64,000 nucleotides of DNA from Hoylesella shahii DSM 15611 = JCM 12083 (GCF_000613445.1 NZ_BAIZ01000011.1:1-64000); one strand, 5' to 3'. Positions 40,081 to 51,121 are shown, counted from the stretch's first letter. A program made the numbers and translations. The notes: generated by a model from the letters alone, not told the origin.

Positions 40081-41466
40081 ATGAAGTATATTAAATCAAT
40101 GATGTTCGCCATTGCACTGATAATGGCTGCACCCATCTTCTTTACTGCTTGTCAGGAAGATGCTCCCGAGATTAATTACACGATGAACGTGTCTGTAGTA
40201 AACGACTTTACAAAGGTTGTGCAGGCTATCAACGACGGTTTTCTTAAGAACCAGCAGGCGGTAGACAGTCTTACCAAAGTTCTTGATAAGATGAATACCA
40301 CGCAACAACAGAAACTGGAAGCTATTTCCGACATCTTGAATGCTGTAAACACTACGCTTGAGACTAAACTTGCTGCTGTAGAAGCGGCTCTTAATGCGCA
40401 AACTTTATCATTAGAAGCTAAGATGCAACTGTTGGTAAAGGCTTTTAATGCGCAAACTTTATCGTTAGAAGCTAAGTTGGAGGCGTTGAAAACGGCTATA
40501 AACAACCTGCCAGACTATTCTGCAAAGCTTGATGCACTTACCGAAGCTATCAACGCACTCCCCAATTACGAAGATAAGCTTGCTGCTATTCAGAGTGCTA
40601 TCGCTGCAATGCCCAACTATTCTGCAAAGTTCGACGCACTTGCTAGGGCTATCAACGCGCTTCCTAATTATGGCACTCAGCTTACTGCCATACAAAAAGC
40701 CATTGTTGCAATGCCTAATTATGAAAGTCAGTTCAAAGCCATTGTTGATGCTCTCGGCTTGTTGAAGAAAGAAATAGAAAAGGTTGGCCCTGCACAAAGT
40801 GGTATGTCTGCAGAATTGGCTAAGGCTACTACTGCTATTACGAATCTTATCGCGACAGTGAAAACTGGTAATGAAGACGAAACTAAGGCTCTTGAAGCTA
40901 TTGTTAAGAAGCTTGAGGAATTAAAAGAAAAGATTGGTACGGGTAAACCCAGTGGTTCTGGCAACACTGGTGGCGTAGGAGAAGACCCTGATGATGTATA
41001 TGGTAACAATTTAGAATTTAATAAGATTGCATTTGGCGACATCATTGGACTTATTGATAAGATGAACTCAAAGAATTTTGAAGTAACTAAAGGTATTATT
41101 TTACTCAGAACGAGCGAAGGTAGGTTTGCGAAGGTTGAAATTAGCCCTGCAAGAACGGGTTATCATATTGCTTCGGATTACGATAAATCCAGACTGGCAA
41201 TAAGTTATATTCTTTATGATGCTAACGGAAAGGTGAAGAATAAGAACTCCGTACATTTCGAAGCACGTTATAATAAAGATGGGACTCCGGTTACTAAACC
41301 AGAGTTTGAGGTGGACTTTGACTCTGGTAACAAAGGTGGCATAGGCTCCGATCTACGTTTTACGGTGAATATTAGATACGAACATTCCTTACTCGCGGAT
41401 GTAATAGATGGTGTAAAATTTAAATGTCTGAATAACACAAAGGCGGTGACTTATCATAAATATTAG
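40081..41466 (+). CDS. Lipoprotein with five 17-residue repeats and helical stalk
   Basis: 461 residues from the ATG at 40081; an earlier in-frame TTG-type start at 40057 only adds residues before a normal signal. Lipobox FFTAC (Cys24). Residues about 30-135 are helical and include a duplicated AQTLSLEAK segment. Residues about 139-223 are five exact-length 17-residue repeats (AIN.LPNY..KL.AI..). A helical segment and a Gly/Ser linker (KPSGSGNTGGVGED) precede a C-terminal beta domain (about 310-461). The layout suggests a surface or periplasmic stalk carrying a small globular head. No named family recognised. Confidence 0.75.
   Translation: MKYIKSMMFAIALIMAAPIFFTACQEDAPEINYTMNVSVVNDFTKVVQAINDGFLKNQQAVDSLTKVLDKMNTTQQQKLEAISDILNAVNTTLETKLAAVEAALNAQTLSLEAKMQLLVKAFNAQTLSLEAKLEALKTAINNLPDYSAKLDALTEAINALPNYEDKLAAIQSAIAAMPNYSAKFDALARAINALPNYGTQLTAIQKAIVAMPNYESQFKAIVDALGLLKKEIEKVGPAQSGMSAELAKATTAITNLIATVKTGNEDETKALEAIVKKLEELKEKIGTGKPSGSGNTGGVGEDPDDVYGNNLEFNKIAFGDIIGLIDKMNSKNFEVTKGIILLRTSEGRFAKVEISPARTGYHIASDYDKSRLAISYILYDANGKVKNKNSVHFEARYNKDGTPVTKPEFEVDFDSGNKGGIGSDLRFTVNIRYEHSLLADVIDGVKFKCLNNTKAVTYHKY
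40495..40749 (+). repeat. Five in-frame 51-bp repeats
   Basis: Units start at 40495, 40546, 40597, 40648 and 40699. Each encodes 17 residues of the pattern AI-x-x-(L/M)-P-(N/D)-Y-x-x-(K/Q)-(L/F)-x-A-(I/L). The DNA differs between units mainly at third positions and in the variable residues. Confidence 0.9.
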
Positions 41467-41592
41467 TTGTAACGCTTGCTGTTTCGGCTGTGGATAGAAG
41501 GTTTCAACTTCATTCTCGCTTGCCCAAAGTAATTGCATAGCGCACGATTAACCTCTCTTCTCCTACCATTAGTCAGGGGAACGAAGGGAAAT

Positions 41593-41659
41593 ATTATCCC
41601 CAATCGGACCATTAGCAGCGGATTGTATTTATCCTTCTAATGGCCCTTTTGGGGATTAA
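41593..41659. promoter_or_regulatory. Long imperfect stem-loop
   Basis: Arms 41593-41615 and 41637-41659 (23 bases, 18 paired) enclose a 21-base loop, about 127 bases past the repeat-lipoprotein stop. No T-run follows. It could be an RNA structure or an old insertion scar. The 677-base gap 41467-42143 holds no other convincing feature except a TAACTTTG box at 41888-41895. Confidence 0.45.
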
Positions 41660-42143
41660 AGGGCAAAAGAGCGTGGCGTATGAACACAGCTAAGCTGAGA
41701 TTTTGCATTTGTTATTGGTTTTCGAGCGTAAGAAAATTTATATAATTGCTGCTCTTGGTGCGTATATTTGTATATTTTATGGTTGAAAATACGGTTGGTA
41801 ATGAGGGTGTTAGGTGGTTTATTATGTCAAAGATGTTGTTGTAAAGTTAAAGATTGCTACAATAGAATTACCAAACAGATATTTTACTAACTTTGATGCG
41901 AGAGTAGATAGTGATTTTATATCGTATGCCCTTGAGGTGTATGTGGTAAAGGTACAGCTTTTATGGCTGGTAACAGCATTTTCAAGAGAGGATAAATCAT
42001 CGAACTAACGTATTATTTCTTGCACCTGAATGTTAGATAAAAAGAAATTCATGGTAGCTAAATTCTCCGCGTTAAGTAAATTATCGTTAAAGAGAACGCA
42101 ACTGCTATAAGTTCATTAACTCAAATAACAAATTTTTAAGAGA

Positions 42144-42332
42144 ATGATAAAAAACGAGTACAAACGTCCCTTTTGTGGGACAATTGAAACCGCTGCAGAG
42201 GTAGCTTTAATGGCTGGAAGTGGCAACGGTATTGGTAAAAACGACCCAATTCATGGAGGAGAAGACAATCTTGCTAAGCAAGGTGAATTCTTTGATGATG
42301 AAGAGACCGATGAAGACGAGTGGGAAAACTAA
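42144..42332 (+). CDS. Small acidic protein preceding the fimbrillin-like gene
   Basis: 62 residues, MIKNEYKRPFCGTIETAAEVALMAGSG then a Gly/Asp-rich stretch and the acidic end FFDDEETDEDEWEN. No signal peptide. It lies 21 bases before a lipoprotein gene, so translation is probably coupled. Similar tiny genes are found before fimbrillin-like or FISUMP lipoproteins in Prevotella as far as I recall; no function is known. Confidence 0.6.
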   Translation: MIKNEYKRPFCGTIETAAEVALMAGSGNGIGKNDPIHGGEDNLAKQGEFFDDEETDEDEWEN

Positions 42333-42353
42333 GTAAAAACGAGTAAACAAAGA

Positions 42354-44317
42354 ATGATGAAACAGAATTTACAGTTCGTTTATGGCGCTTTGGCTGTGCT
42401 AGCGCTTGCTGGTTGCAGCAACAACGACGACGTTAATGAAGAATTAACTCAAAGCAATGGTTATGCCACGACTATCGAAGTGTCGGCCAATACGCAGCAA
42501 TCTACGCGTGCGCTCAAACTTGATGCGAACAAAAACGTGACGGCTACGTGGGAGAAGGGCGACAAAATGTTTGTGTATAACCTATCAGACAATGATCAAA
42601 GTACGGCTACTGCTTACAGTTTGGTGACGATGAACACCACTAGTGCGGATAAGAAAACAGCCGATTTCACTGGTAATATCATCAGCCGCCTGCCCATGAA
42701 GGCTTCTGATAAGTTGGCATTTTTCTATCCTGGTAATGCCATTGAGGGAGATAAAACGGTTGAACCAGTTGACCCGGACGTAAAAACAGAATCTCAACAA
42801 GGGGTAACCATCTCTTATCATGAGCCTATTAACAAGATTAAAAGTACCGTTGCGCTTAACATGAAGCTGCAAGATGGCAAGTTGGCTACTATTGATAAGA
42901 AGTTTGATTACAACTGGGGCGTGACACTGCCAGGGGCGCTTGATAACAACGGAACGCAAGCGAAGGTTACTAAAACCAATGTAGCTTTGCAACGTAAGGT
43001 GGCGTTCTGGGGGATGAAATTCATTTTGTCGACTTGTCCTAGCAGCAAGGGACCAATCGAAGACATCGACAGTGTGAAGATTAACGGACTTCGGTCTTAC
43101 GATGTGCTTAATCTTAACAATGGCACGTTTGTGGGAACTGAAGACGAAAAGGAACATGTTATCACCATCGCTAATAAAGATAAGTCTAAACTTAATCTTG
43201 ATGGTGGCTATCTTTGGGTGGCTTTCTTGCCCGAAAATGCACCTACCAATTTTCACATCACTGTGTACACGCCCAATGGGGTGTTTACTAAAGAGGCTAC
43301 AAAAGACTTTAAAGAGGGCTACGACTATCGCTCTAACATCAACGTAAAGATAATTGAACAACATCCATACGTTGAAGTTAATGGCGTGAAGTGGGCCACG
43401 GGTAACTTTATTCATTATAAAACTTGTCGCGAAGAATATTGGGGTATCGCGCCTGCACAATGGTGGATTAGCAGCTATGGCGAAAACCCACGCAATGAAA
43501 ATAAGGCTGGTGCTGAAGCAATTAAGTACAACGGCCTGGGTTCGCAAAACTGGTTTGTGGGCTCGCATATAGGTAGATTCTCGCAAACAACTAACGATTG
43601 CGACCTCTTCCAGTGGGGCGTAATTCGCGATGCCTTGAAATTTAACGGTGTGTATTACCTTCAAGGAACTCAAGTAGACCTGCAAGGTAAATATTATAAA
43701 GAAAGAGGTGGGTGGATTCATGTAAACGAAGTGAGTGGCAGGCGATGCGCAACGCATGGCGATATCGTAAGGTATTATACTGAAGCCGGACAGAAACACT
43801 ATCATTATCAATATCCCTCTAAGGCCAATTTCGATGCTTTGTGCAAGGCCAACACCATTATTCCTGGCTATTGTTACACGGATAAGGGCAACAAGATTTA
43901 TGGCGCATTCTTCAGCGATATGAAGTTGGCTGGCAAGGGCTCTAAGTTCCCAACGGGCAGAAAACTTTGGAAATATCAAGACGTATCAGCCTTGTGCTGG
44001 CCAATAAAGGCTTGTTCTTGCCTATAGCTGGTCGTAGACCTATTAATAGTGCGTGGGTAGAGTTCCGCCATGTGGCTTTTGATAGCGGCTTCTATGGTCA
44101 ATATTACTCTTCGTATTGCACCACTTATTCTATTCCTAATGCGCTATTCTATGGCGCTGCGTTTAAGGTTAATGTGGCTGTTGCATCAAAAGACCAGGGT
44201 GCTTCTATACGTCCTGTCTATGTAGGTGCCGATAATAACGATGAGGCCAAGCCTATAGACGCGGCCAACTTTGCGCCCTTCCGCAACATTGTCTCGCCTA
44301 TGGGTCGCAAATATTAA
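42354..44317 (+). CDS. Fimbrillin-like (Mfa1/FimA-type) lipoprotein with C-terminal FISUMP-like domain (one frame break)
   Basis: About 654 residues after repair. Lipobox LAGC (Cys21). The first ~330 residues have the fimbrillin-family pattern: TRALKLDANKNVTATWEKGDKMFVYNL, SDKLAFFYPGN, then strand-rich repeats ending FKEGYDYRSNINVKI. The C-terminal ~300 residues (VEVNGVKWATGNF ... YSSYCTTYSIPNALFYG ... GASIRPVYV) resemble FISUMP-type modules. The frame breaks at 43961-43964 (AAAA, expected AAAAA); the repaired join reads PTGRKTLEISRR. It is probably a surface lipoprotein or minor fimbrial subunit. Confidence 0.75.
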
Positions 44318-44350
44318 GCTATACGATTATTTAATTTCTTATCTTTTCAC

Positions 44351-44387
44351 GCTGCTTGCCCTCTTTTGCGGGGGTAAGCAGCTTTTT
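44351..44387 (+). terminator. Terminator of the fimbrillin-like gene
   Basis: 11-bp stem GCTGCTTGCCC / GGGTAAGCAGC (one G-T pair) followed by seven T residues, 33 bases past the stop codon. Confidence 0.9.
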
Positions 44388-44391
44388 TTAT

Positions 44392-44453
44392 CCCAAATCG
44401 GGTGTTAGCGCCTAAACAGATTTTGTTTTCTTGTCGGCATCTTGCCTGTCTTT
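44392..44453. repeat. 63-bp dispersed repeat, copy 2
   Basis: Partner of 16200-16262, about 85% identical. This copy lies directly after the terminator and 57 bases before element C. Confidence 0.75.
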
Positions 44454-44509
44454 GGGCTGGTAAGGGGTTGTTACGTGTCGGTGTTTTCTTTGCTTTTTAC
44501 GATGTGGAT

Positions 44510-45157
44510 TGTAAAATAAACGCACTATTTTTTAACATTGTGAGTGCCTTCGTTGCAAAAAATCTGGACAACGGGTGTATTTTCGGGCGTATTTTTAAAG
44601 TTTGCAGCCGTTTTATGGCTTACACTCTTGCTGTGTACTGCTGTCTACTGGGTTGCTTATTGTTTGCTTCTTATTTTATTGTTTATCTGTTGGATGTGTT
44701 GTATATCTTTGATTTTGGCAACGAATAATAAGAATAGGTGCATTAAAAGTTATAAAATGCTACGACGTTTTTTGTTCTTTTGCGCTGCGTTTAGCAGCAA
44801 AATACACTGCGTTTTGCTGCATATTACCTTGCGTTTTGGTGCATATTACCTTGCGTTTTGCTGCAAAACGCAAGGTTAAAAGGTGCTTTTTGCAAAACCA
44901 AAACCCATGTTCTCTGCTAAATAACATGTAAAATGGGGGTGAAATCGTGTTTGCGCGGATGTTGTTTTGGCGCAATTTTTCTCAAAATAGAAGTGCAAAA
45001 GCATAGTAAATTGCAAAAAGGGCGCTCAATTCCTTTCTAAAGACCTCGCGTTTTTTGTCGAAAACAGGGCTTTTACCTGCTGTTTAGCATGTTTGTTGCG
45101 CTAGAAGGGGATGGTAAACTGGGTGTGCTTTGTAAAGAAACGTTACCGATTTAACAT
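44510..45157. repeat. Interspersed non-coding element, copy C
   Basis: Borders TGTAAA...TTTAACAT at 44510-44538 and 45131-45157. It contains a four-unit 22-bp array ending in a palindrome, GGGCTTTTACCTGCT (45067-45081, shared with copy A), GCAAAAGCATAGTAAAT (44995-45011, shared with copy B) and CGCTAGAA (45099-45106, shared with A). Short open frames inside lack family features. Bases 45158-45558 hold no gene, only -7-type boxes. Confidence 0.65.
44785..44876 (+). repeat. 22-bp tandem array in element C, ending in a 29-bp palindrome
   Basis: Unit TGC positions 44786, 44808, 44830 and 44852 are exactly 22 bases apart. The last unit runs into its own reverse complement. Bases 44847-44875 form a perfect inverted repeat with 14-base arms (ACCTTGCGTTTTGC and its complement) around one central base. 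Confidence 0.9.
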
Positions 45158-45256
45158 TTTCTTGATGCTTTGCTGATGTTCATTGCATGGTGTGCAAGCT
45201 GTTGTGCATGGGCGATAAATTTGTTGAACATGGGGTCTGCTGTCGATTTTTATGCT

Positions 45257-45264
45257 TACCTTTG
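45257..45264 (+). promoter_or_regulatory. Candidate orphan -7 box (TACCTTTG)
   Basis: Good TAnnTTTG match, identical to the tRNA-Gln -7 box, about 300 bases upstream of the DUF6242 gene. Either a distant promoter of that gene or the start of a short RNA. Confidence 0.35.
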
Positions 45265-45558
45265 TGAAATGCCACGATTACTAGGGTTGCTTCAAGATAA
45301 TGATGCACTTACTTGCGCGCCGTGTCGATAAGTTGTGTTTTACCCTTCACACCCGCAAACGAAAGGCCCAATATTTAGAAAATACGACCACGACCTATGC
45401 GAAATGTATGTGCATGCATAACCAAAGCAAGGCCCAAAGGCGGTAAATTTACTTAAAAAAATGGCGCGTTTTTCATATTTTGCACAATAAAGAGAACAAA
45501 AGGCAGTTTATTTGAAGATTTCTCACTAAATTTGCAGCTAAAATTAATTTGAAATAGA

Positions 45559-46973
45559 ATGAAAAAAATGCGATGGTCTCTCGCTTTGCTGTTCTCAGCG
45601 GGTTTTGTTTTTGCATCTTGTCTTAAAGACGAAAGCAGAGACATCACCTATTATGACGATACGGCTATAACTCTTTCACCCTGGGTACACTAACACAAAG
45701 GGTGGACTCGACAACCAAAAAGGGCGATAAAGACAGTGTCTATTATAAAAAAATCGATGGTAAAAGCTATGTCTTCTACGTCGACCAAGTAAACAAAAGG
45801 GTGTATAACCCCGACTCGCTGCCGTATGGCATAGACGCAAAGAAAATCGTTGGAACGTTTTCTACCAAAAACTCGGGGGTGGTGACGCTGAAAAGCCTTG
45901 TCAGCGACTCGACTTTTTTCTACAATAACGGACAAGACTCGGTGGACTTTACCTCTGAGCGCACACTCGTGGTGTACAGCAATTCGCAAAAATACTCGCA
46001 AAAGTATGTTATGGATGTGCGTGTGCACAAGCAAAAACCCAACGACTTTAAGTGGAACGAGGTGGCCACGGTGCCTGCTTTTGCAGCTTTGCATGGGCTG
46101 CGCGCTGTGAATGCTGGTTCTACAATGATGGTTTGGGGCTACAACGGTAGCACAACGGTGGTTTATACTTCGCCCATTGCCAACGGTAAAACGTGGACGG
46201 CGGTGTCGCCAACCTTTGCCCCCGATGCCAATGCATGGAAAAACGCTGTAGCCTTTAACGGCGTGGCTTATGTGATGAGTGGTAACAAGGTGTGGCAAAC
46301 AACAAATGGCACATCGTGGACCGACTTTGGCGTTTCTGCTGCTGGTATGTCGCAACTGCTCGGCGCGTCAAACGCTGGCCTACATCTGCTCGGCGCCAAT
46401 GGTAAGTTGTATCTGGCTAAGGCTGGTGCCGCGCTGCCCGAAGAAGAAGTATTGGCTTCGGCTACAGCCTATCTGCCACAACAAGACTTTAACGTGGCCG
46501 TTTGGAAACATTCGGCAAGCGATAACACAGAGCAAGTGCTGCTCTTGGGCAACCGCTCTTTGGCCACATCGGCCACCGATGCCGCACCCGTGGTGTGGGG
46601 AAAGGTGTACGAATATGGCCTAACCAACTCTACACAGAAGTGGACTTACTATAATAGTCTGCAAGCAGAGAATGCGCTTCCTCGTATGGCCAACTTGCAA
46701 GTGGTACGCCATGGCGCAGTGTTGCTGGCCGTGGGTGGTGCAGGCATGGGCGCAAGTAGCAACGTGCAAGCACTCAAAAACATCTACGTGAGCCAAGATG
46801 GTGGCTTGTCGTGGAAGCTTAACAGAATATATAGCCTCCCTCAAAACGCCGAAAACAATGTCACAACCTTTGCCCTGGGTACAGATACCAACAACTATCT
46901 GTGGCTGGTTTGCGCTGGTTCGGGTAAGGTTTGGCGCGTGCGTAAAAACAGTGTGGGCTGGACCAATAAATAA
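45559..46973 (+). CDS. DUF6242 lipoprotein (one frame break)
   Basis: About 471 residues after repair. Lipobox FASC (Cys21), then CLKDESRDITYYDDTAIT. The N-terminal ~150 residues are a beta domain (VQKQKP-like end, MDVRVHKQKPNDFKWNEV). The rest is a propeller of short repeats (MMVWGYNGSTTVVYTSPIANGKTWTAVSPTF, LLGANGKLYLAKAG, IYVSQDGGLSWKL). The frame breaks at 45672 (ACTCTT, expected ACTTCTT). In other Bacteroidales I recall DUF6242 genes preceding the DUF6089-uppS-bamA cluster, as here. A TAAATTTG box at 45527-45534 may be its promoter. Function unknown; exported and lipid-anchored. Confidence 0.8.
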
Positions 46974-47037
46974 ATTGCCGCTAAAGCGAGGCTAAACCAA
47001 AGGGCAAACCCTCGCATGCGCACATATATATAATAAG

Positions 47038-47721
47038 GTGAAAAGAAACTGGCTGGCTACTGCGCTGCTCTTTGCGCTGCCCTTGGGCACAATGGCGCAA
47101 GAAGACCCGCTCTATCTCATGGAAGCGGGCGGTGCATTAGGGTTGGTTACTTATCTAGGCGACTTCAATGCAGGTATATTTAGCGGGGCGCAACCCATGG
47201 GCGGACTGGTAATGCGACGTGTGTTAAACCCCTATATGCACCTGCGTTTAGCCGCCTTCACTGGGCAAATAAAAGGCTCGTCGAAAGATGTGGCCACCTA
47301 TTATCCCGCCTTTGCCGCTTCGCCCTATAGTTTTAACCATCGCTTGACCAATGTGGATGTGGCCTACGAATACAACTTTTGGCCCTATGGCACAGGTCGC
47401 GACTATCGCGGAGCACAGCCTTTAACACCCTATGTGGCAGGCGGACTAGGCCTTACACATGTAAGCGGAGGCGAGAAAAATGTGGTAGCTGCAAACATCT
47501 TCCTAGGCTTAGGCGTGAAATATAAAGTGGCTCAAAGGCTTAATTTGGCCCTACAATGGGGCGTGCACTTTGCCACAACCGATAAAATAGACGGCGTTGC
47601 CGACCCCTATGCAGTGAAAAGCGTGGGCTTGTTTAAAAACAAAGACGGGTATTCCACTCTGGAACTGTCGCTCACTTATAGCTTTATGGCCAAATGCAGA
47701 ACCTGTAATAAAGACGATTAA
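47038..47721 (+). CDS. DUF6089 outer-membrane barrel protein
   Basis: 227 residues from a GTG start, chosen because it gives a complete signal peptide ([21 protein letters not shown]). Predicted barrel: [104 protein letters not shown]. Family DUF6089 is regularly found before uppS in Bacteroidales. Its stop overlaps the uppS start (TAATG). Probably a small outer-membrane porin-like or assembly factor; role unknown. Confidence 0.85.
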   Translation: MKRNWLATALLFALPLGTMAQEDPLYLMEAGGALGLVTYLGDFNAGIFSGAQPMGGLVMRRVLNPYMHLRLAAFTGQIKGSSKDVATYYPAFAASPYSFNHRLTNVDVAYEYNFWPYGTGRDYRGAQPLTPYVAGGLGLTHVSGGEKNVVAANIFLGLGVKYKVAQRLNLALQWGVHFATTDKIDGVADPYAVKSVGLFKNKDGYSTLELSLTYSFMAKCRTCNKDD

Positions 47722-48458
47722 TGGAACAAGAACTCGACAAAAAACGCATACCAACGCACATTGCTATCATTATGGACGGCAATGGACGATGGGCTAAAGA
47801 ACGCGGAAAAGAAAGAAGCTTCGGCCATCAGGCTGGTGTGGATACCGTGAGACGCATCACTTCGGAGTGCGTGCGACTGGGGGTGAAGTTCCTTACGCTA
47901 TACACTTTCTCTACAGAAAACTGGAGCAGACCCGAAACAGAAATAGCCGCACTCATGGGGTTGGTGCTCTCTTCGCTCGAAGACGAAATTTTTATGAAGA
48001 ACAATGTGCGTTTCCAAGTGGTGGGAGACATGCAACGACTGCCACAATCGGTGCAAGACAAACTGCGCGAAACAATGGAACACACTGCTCAAAACACCGC
48101 AATGACTATGGTGGTGGCCTTGAGCTACTCGTCGAGATGGGAGCTAACCAAGGCCGCAAAGAGCATCGCTAGCGACGTGAAAGCTGGAAGACTACAGCTG
48201 GAAGACATCACAGAAGAACTGATGAACCAACGTTTGGAAACGGCTTTCATGCCCGACCCCGAACTGCTGATACGCACTGGTGGCGAACTTCGCATCTCTA
48301 ACTACATGCTTTGGCAGATTGCTTACTCGGAACTCTACTTCTGCGACACTTATTGGCCAGATTTTAACGAGGCCGACCTGCATCAAGCCATCGCTAGCTA
48401 CCAAGCTAGGCAAAGACGGTTTGGCAAAACAGGGATGCAAGTGGAAAGCGAAGCCTAA
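47721..48458 (+). CDS. uppS: Undecaprenyl diphosphate synthase
   Basis: 245 residues. The diagnostic cis-prenyltransferase motifs are complete: [17 protein letters not shown] (catalytic Asp), [56 protein letters not shown]. It condenses isopentenyl diphosphate onto farnesyl diphosphate to make the C55 lipid carrier for peptidoglycan and O-antigen. Start overlaps the DUF6089 stop by one base; bamA follows after 49 bases. Confidence 0.97.
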   Translation: MEQELDKKRIPTHIAIIMDGNGRWAKERGKERSFGHQAGVDTVRRITSECVRLGVKFLTLYTFSTENWSRPETEIAALMGLVLSSLEDEIFMKNNVRFQVVGDMQRLPQSVQDKLRETMEHTAQNTAMTMVVALSYSSRWELTKAAKSIASDVKAGRLQLEDITEELMNQRLETAFMPDPELLIRTGGELRISNYMLWQIAYSELYFCDTYWPDFNEADLHQAIASYQARQRRFGKTGMQVESEA

Positions 48459-48507
48459 AAAATGGCTTGATGATTATTGACTCACAAAGAAAGAAAACAA
48501 TCCAAAG

Positions 48508-51121
48508 ATGAAGATATTAAACAAGGTTTTTCCTGTTATCGCACTCTGCTTGTGCTCGCTTAATGCCTCTGCACAAGAGAAAATCGTGTATCCCGACATT
48601 TCATACGCCGGCACTCCTAAAACATTGGTGCTAGGCGGCATCAACGTATCAGGCATCGAAGGTTATGAAGACTATATGCTAACTGGCATATCGGGACTTA
48701 GTGTGGGGCAAGAAATAACCGTTCCTGGAAACGATATTACCGACGCCGTGAAGCGTTATTGGCGACATGGACTGTTCTCTGACGTGAAAATCTCGGCCGA
48801 TTCTATCGTCGGTGATAAGATTTTCTTGCACGTGTACTTGGCTCTTCGACCCAGAGTGTCGGTGATTAACTACGTAGGACTGAAAAAGTCGGAACGCGAA
48901 GATATGGAAAATAAACTGGGTTTGCTTAAAGGGGCCCAGATTACGCCTAACATGATTGACCGCGCAAAAATATTGGCTAAACGATATTTCGACGATAAAG
49001 GTTTTAAAAATGCCGACATCGAAGTGCGACAAAGAGACGATGTGAGCAATAAAAATCAGGTTATACTGGATGTTATCATCGACAAAAAAGAAAAAATGAA
49101 GGTGAGAAACATCATCATCGAAGGTAATAATCAGCTGCCTAGCAATAAAATTAAAGGCGGACTGCTGAGCAAAGGGGCATTCGCTAAGACACACGAGGCG
49201 GGTAAACTTTCTAACATTTTCAAAGCTAAAAAGTTTACCAACGAACGCTGGACTGCTGATAAGAAAAAACTGATTGAGAAATATAACGAACTGGGTTTCC
49301 GCGATGCTACCATCCTCGAAGATAGTGTTTGGAATGCCGACGACAAGCATGTAAACGTGTTTGTGAAAGTGGATGAGGGTAAGAAATACTACTTGCGCAA
49401 TATCACTTGGGTGGGTAATACCGTTTATTCTACCGACTTGCTGAATGCTATCCTGGGCATGAAAAAGGGAGATGTGTACGACCAAAAGTTGCTTAACAAA
49501 CGCCTTACCGAAGACGAAGACGCTGTGGGCAACAAATATTGGAACAACGGATACCTCTTTTATGGCTTACAACCAACGGAAGTAAATATCGTGGGCGACT
49601 CTATCGACCTCGAAATGCGTATCACCGAAGGACAACAAGCTCGTCTAAGTAGGGTACGCATCAATGGTAACGACCGACTTTACGAGAATGTTGTGCGCCG
49701 TGAATTGCGTACTAAACCAGGCGACCTCTTCTCGAAAGAGGCATTGCAACGCTCGGCTCGCGAACTCGCAACAATGGGACACTTCGATGCTGAGAAGGTG
49801 AACCCCGATGTTAGACCCAACTATGAGGATGGAACGGTTGATATTAATTGGAACCTTGAACAAAAGAGTAACGACCAAATTGAGTTCTCTTTGGGCTGGG
49901 GACAAACGGGTGTTATCGGTAAAATCGGTTTGAAACTCAACAACTTCTCCATGCGTAACCTCTTTGGTAAGAACAAAGAACGACGCGGTATATTACCCAT
50001 TGGAGATGGCGAAACACTGGCCTTGGGTGCTCAAACTAATGGTAAGTATTATCAATCGTATAACGCCAGCTACTCAACAGCGTGGTTTGGTGGCAAACGA
50101 CCATTGCAATTCAATGTTAGCGTGTTCTATTCTAAACAAACGGGTGTGAACAGCAACTACTATAACAACAACTACCGTAACGCTTATTACAACTATATGG
50201 GTGGCTATGGTAGCAGTTATTACAACAACTACGAGAACTATTACGACCCCGACCAATATATTCAGATGCTCGGAGCATCGGTGGGATTGGGTAAAAGACT
50301 GCGTTGGCCTGACGATTATTTCATGCTGTCGGTAGACCTTTCGTACACACGTTATATGTTGAAAAACTGGCGTTACTTCATTATGAGCAACGGTAACGCT
50401 AACAACATCAACCTGGGTGTGACACTTAGTCGCAGTTCAACCGATAACCCGCTGTTCCCTCGTAGAGGTTCGGAGTTCATGGCCTCGCTATCGGTAACGC
50501 CACCTTGGTCTAAATGGGATGGCAAAGACTATCGCAACCTGGCCAACAACCCCCAATCGCCCACCTATTCGCAAGAACAACAAGAGAAATTCCGCTGGGT
50601 GGAATACCACAAATGGAAATTTAAGTCAAAAACTTATACAGCTCTATCGGGCGGACAAAAGTGCTTTGTGCTTGTGTCGCGCATAGAATGGGGATTGCTA
50701 GGCTCGTATAATAGCTATAAGAAATCGCCCTTCGAAACCTATTATATGGGTGGCGACGGTATGAGTGGATACTCGTCGGGCTATGCCGAAGAAACAATTG
50801 GTCTGCGTGGTTACGAAAATGGTTCGCTCACTCCTTGGGGAGCAGAAGGCTATGCCTACACACGCATGGCATTAGAACTACGCTATCCCTTCATGCTGGG
50901 CAACACCACCATCTATGGATTGGGCTTCGTTGAAGGCGGTAATGCATGGACCGACACCCGTAAGTTCAACCCCTTGCAACTAAAACGCAGTGCAGGATTG
51001 GGTGTACGTATATATCTACATGGTGGGATTGATGGGTATTGACTGGGCTTACGGCTTCGATAAGGTGTACGGAACAAAGGGTGGCAGTCAGTTCCACTTC
51101 ATTTTGGGACAAGAGTTCTAA
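48508..51121 (+). CDS. bamA: BamA outer-membrane assembly protein (frame break near C-terminus)
   Basis: About 871 residues after repair. Signal peptide (1-22), POTRA repeats (about 30-440; VSVINYVGLKKSERED, MKVRNIIIEGNNQLPSNKIKG, YYLRNITWVGNTVYSTDLLNAILGMKKGD, LSRVRINGNDRLYENVVRRELRTKPGDLFSKEAL), then the Omp85 barrel. The normal end GIDWAYGFDK ... GSQFHFILGQEF is encoded in the other frame. At 51019 CTACATG should probably read CTACCCATG (two bases lost in a C run); the true stop is then at 51119-51121. BamA is essential, so a real truncation of the last strands is unlikely. The barrel contains an Asn/Tyr-rich loop (YYNNNYRNAYYNYMGGYGSSYYNNYENYY) near residue 550. Confidence 0.95.

Noticed and set aside
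41814-42008. 64-codon plus-strand frame in the 41.5-42.1 kb gap
   Set aside because: No signal, domain or plausible neighbour link; a -7-like box lies inside it.
42585-43979. Long minus-strand open frame (464 codons) opposite the fimbrillin-like gene
   Set aside because: It lies wholly antisense to a gene with clear lipobox and family pattern, and its translation has no recognisable domain. Long antisense frames arise from codon bias.
44402-44879. Short open frames in element C (108 and 111 codons)
   Set aside because: They overlap each other and the 22-bp array, and have no counterparts in elements A or B.
48679-49485. Minus-strand open frame (268 codons) opposite bamA
   Set aside because: Fully inside bamA on the opposite strand, with no family features.
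51019-51121. Natural truncation of BamA
   Set aside because: The downstream frame encodes the normal C-terminal barrel strands ending in Phe, and BamA is essential, so a base-calling error is more likely.
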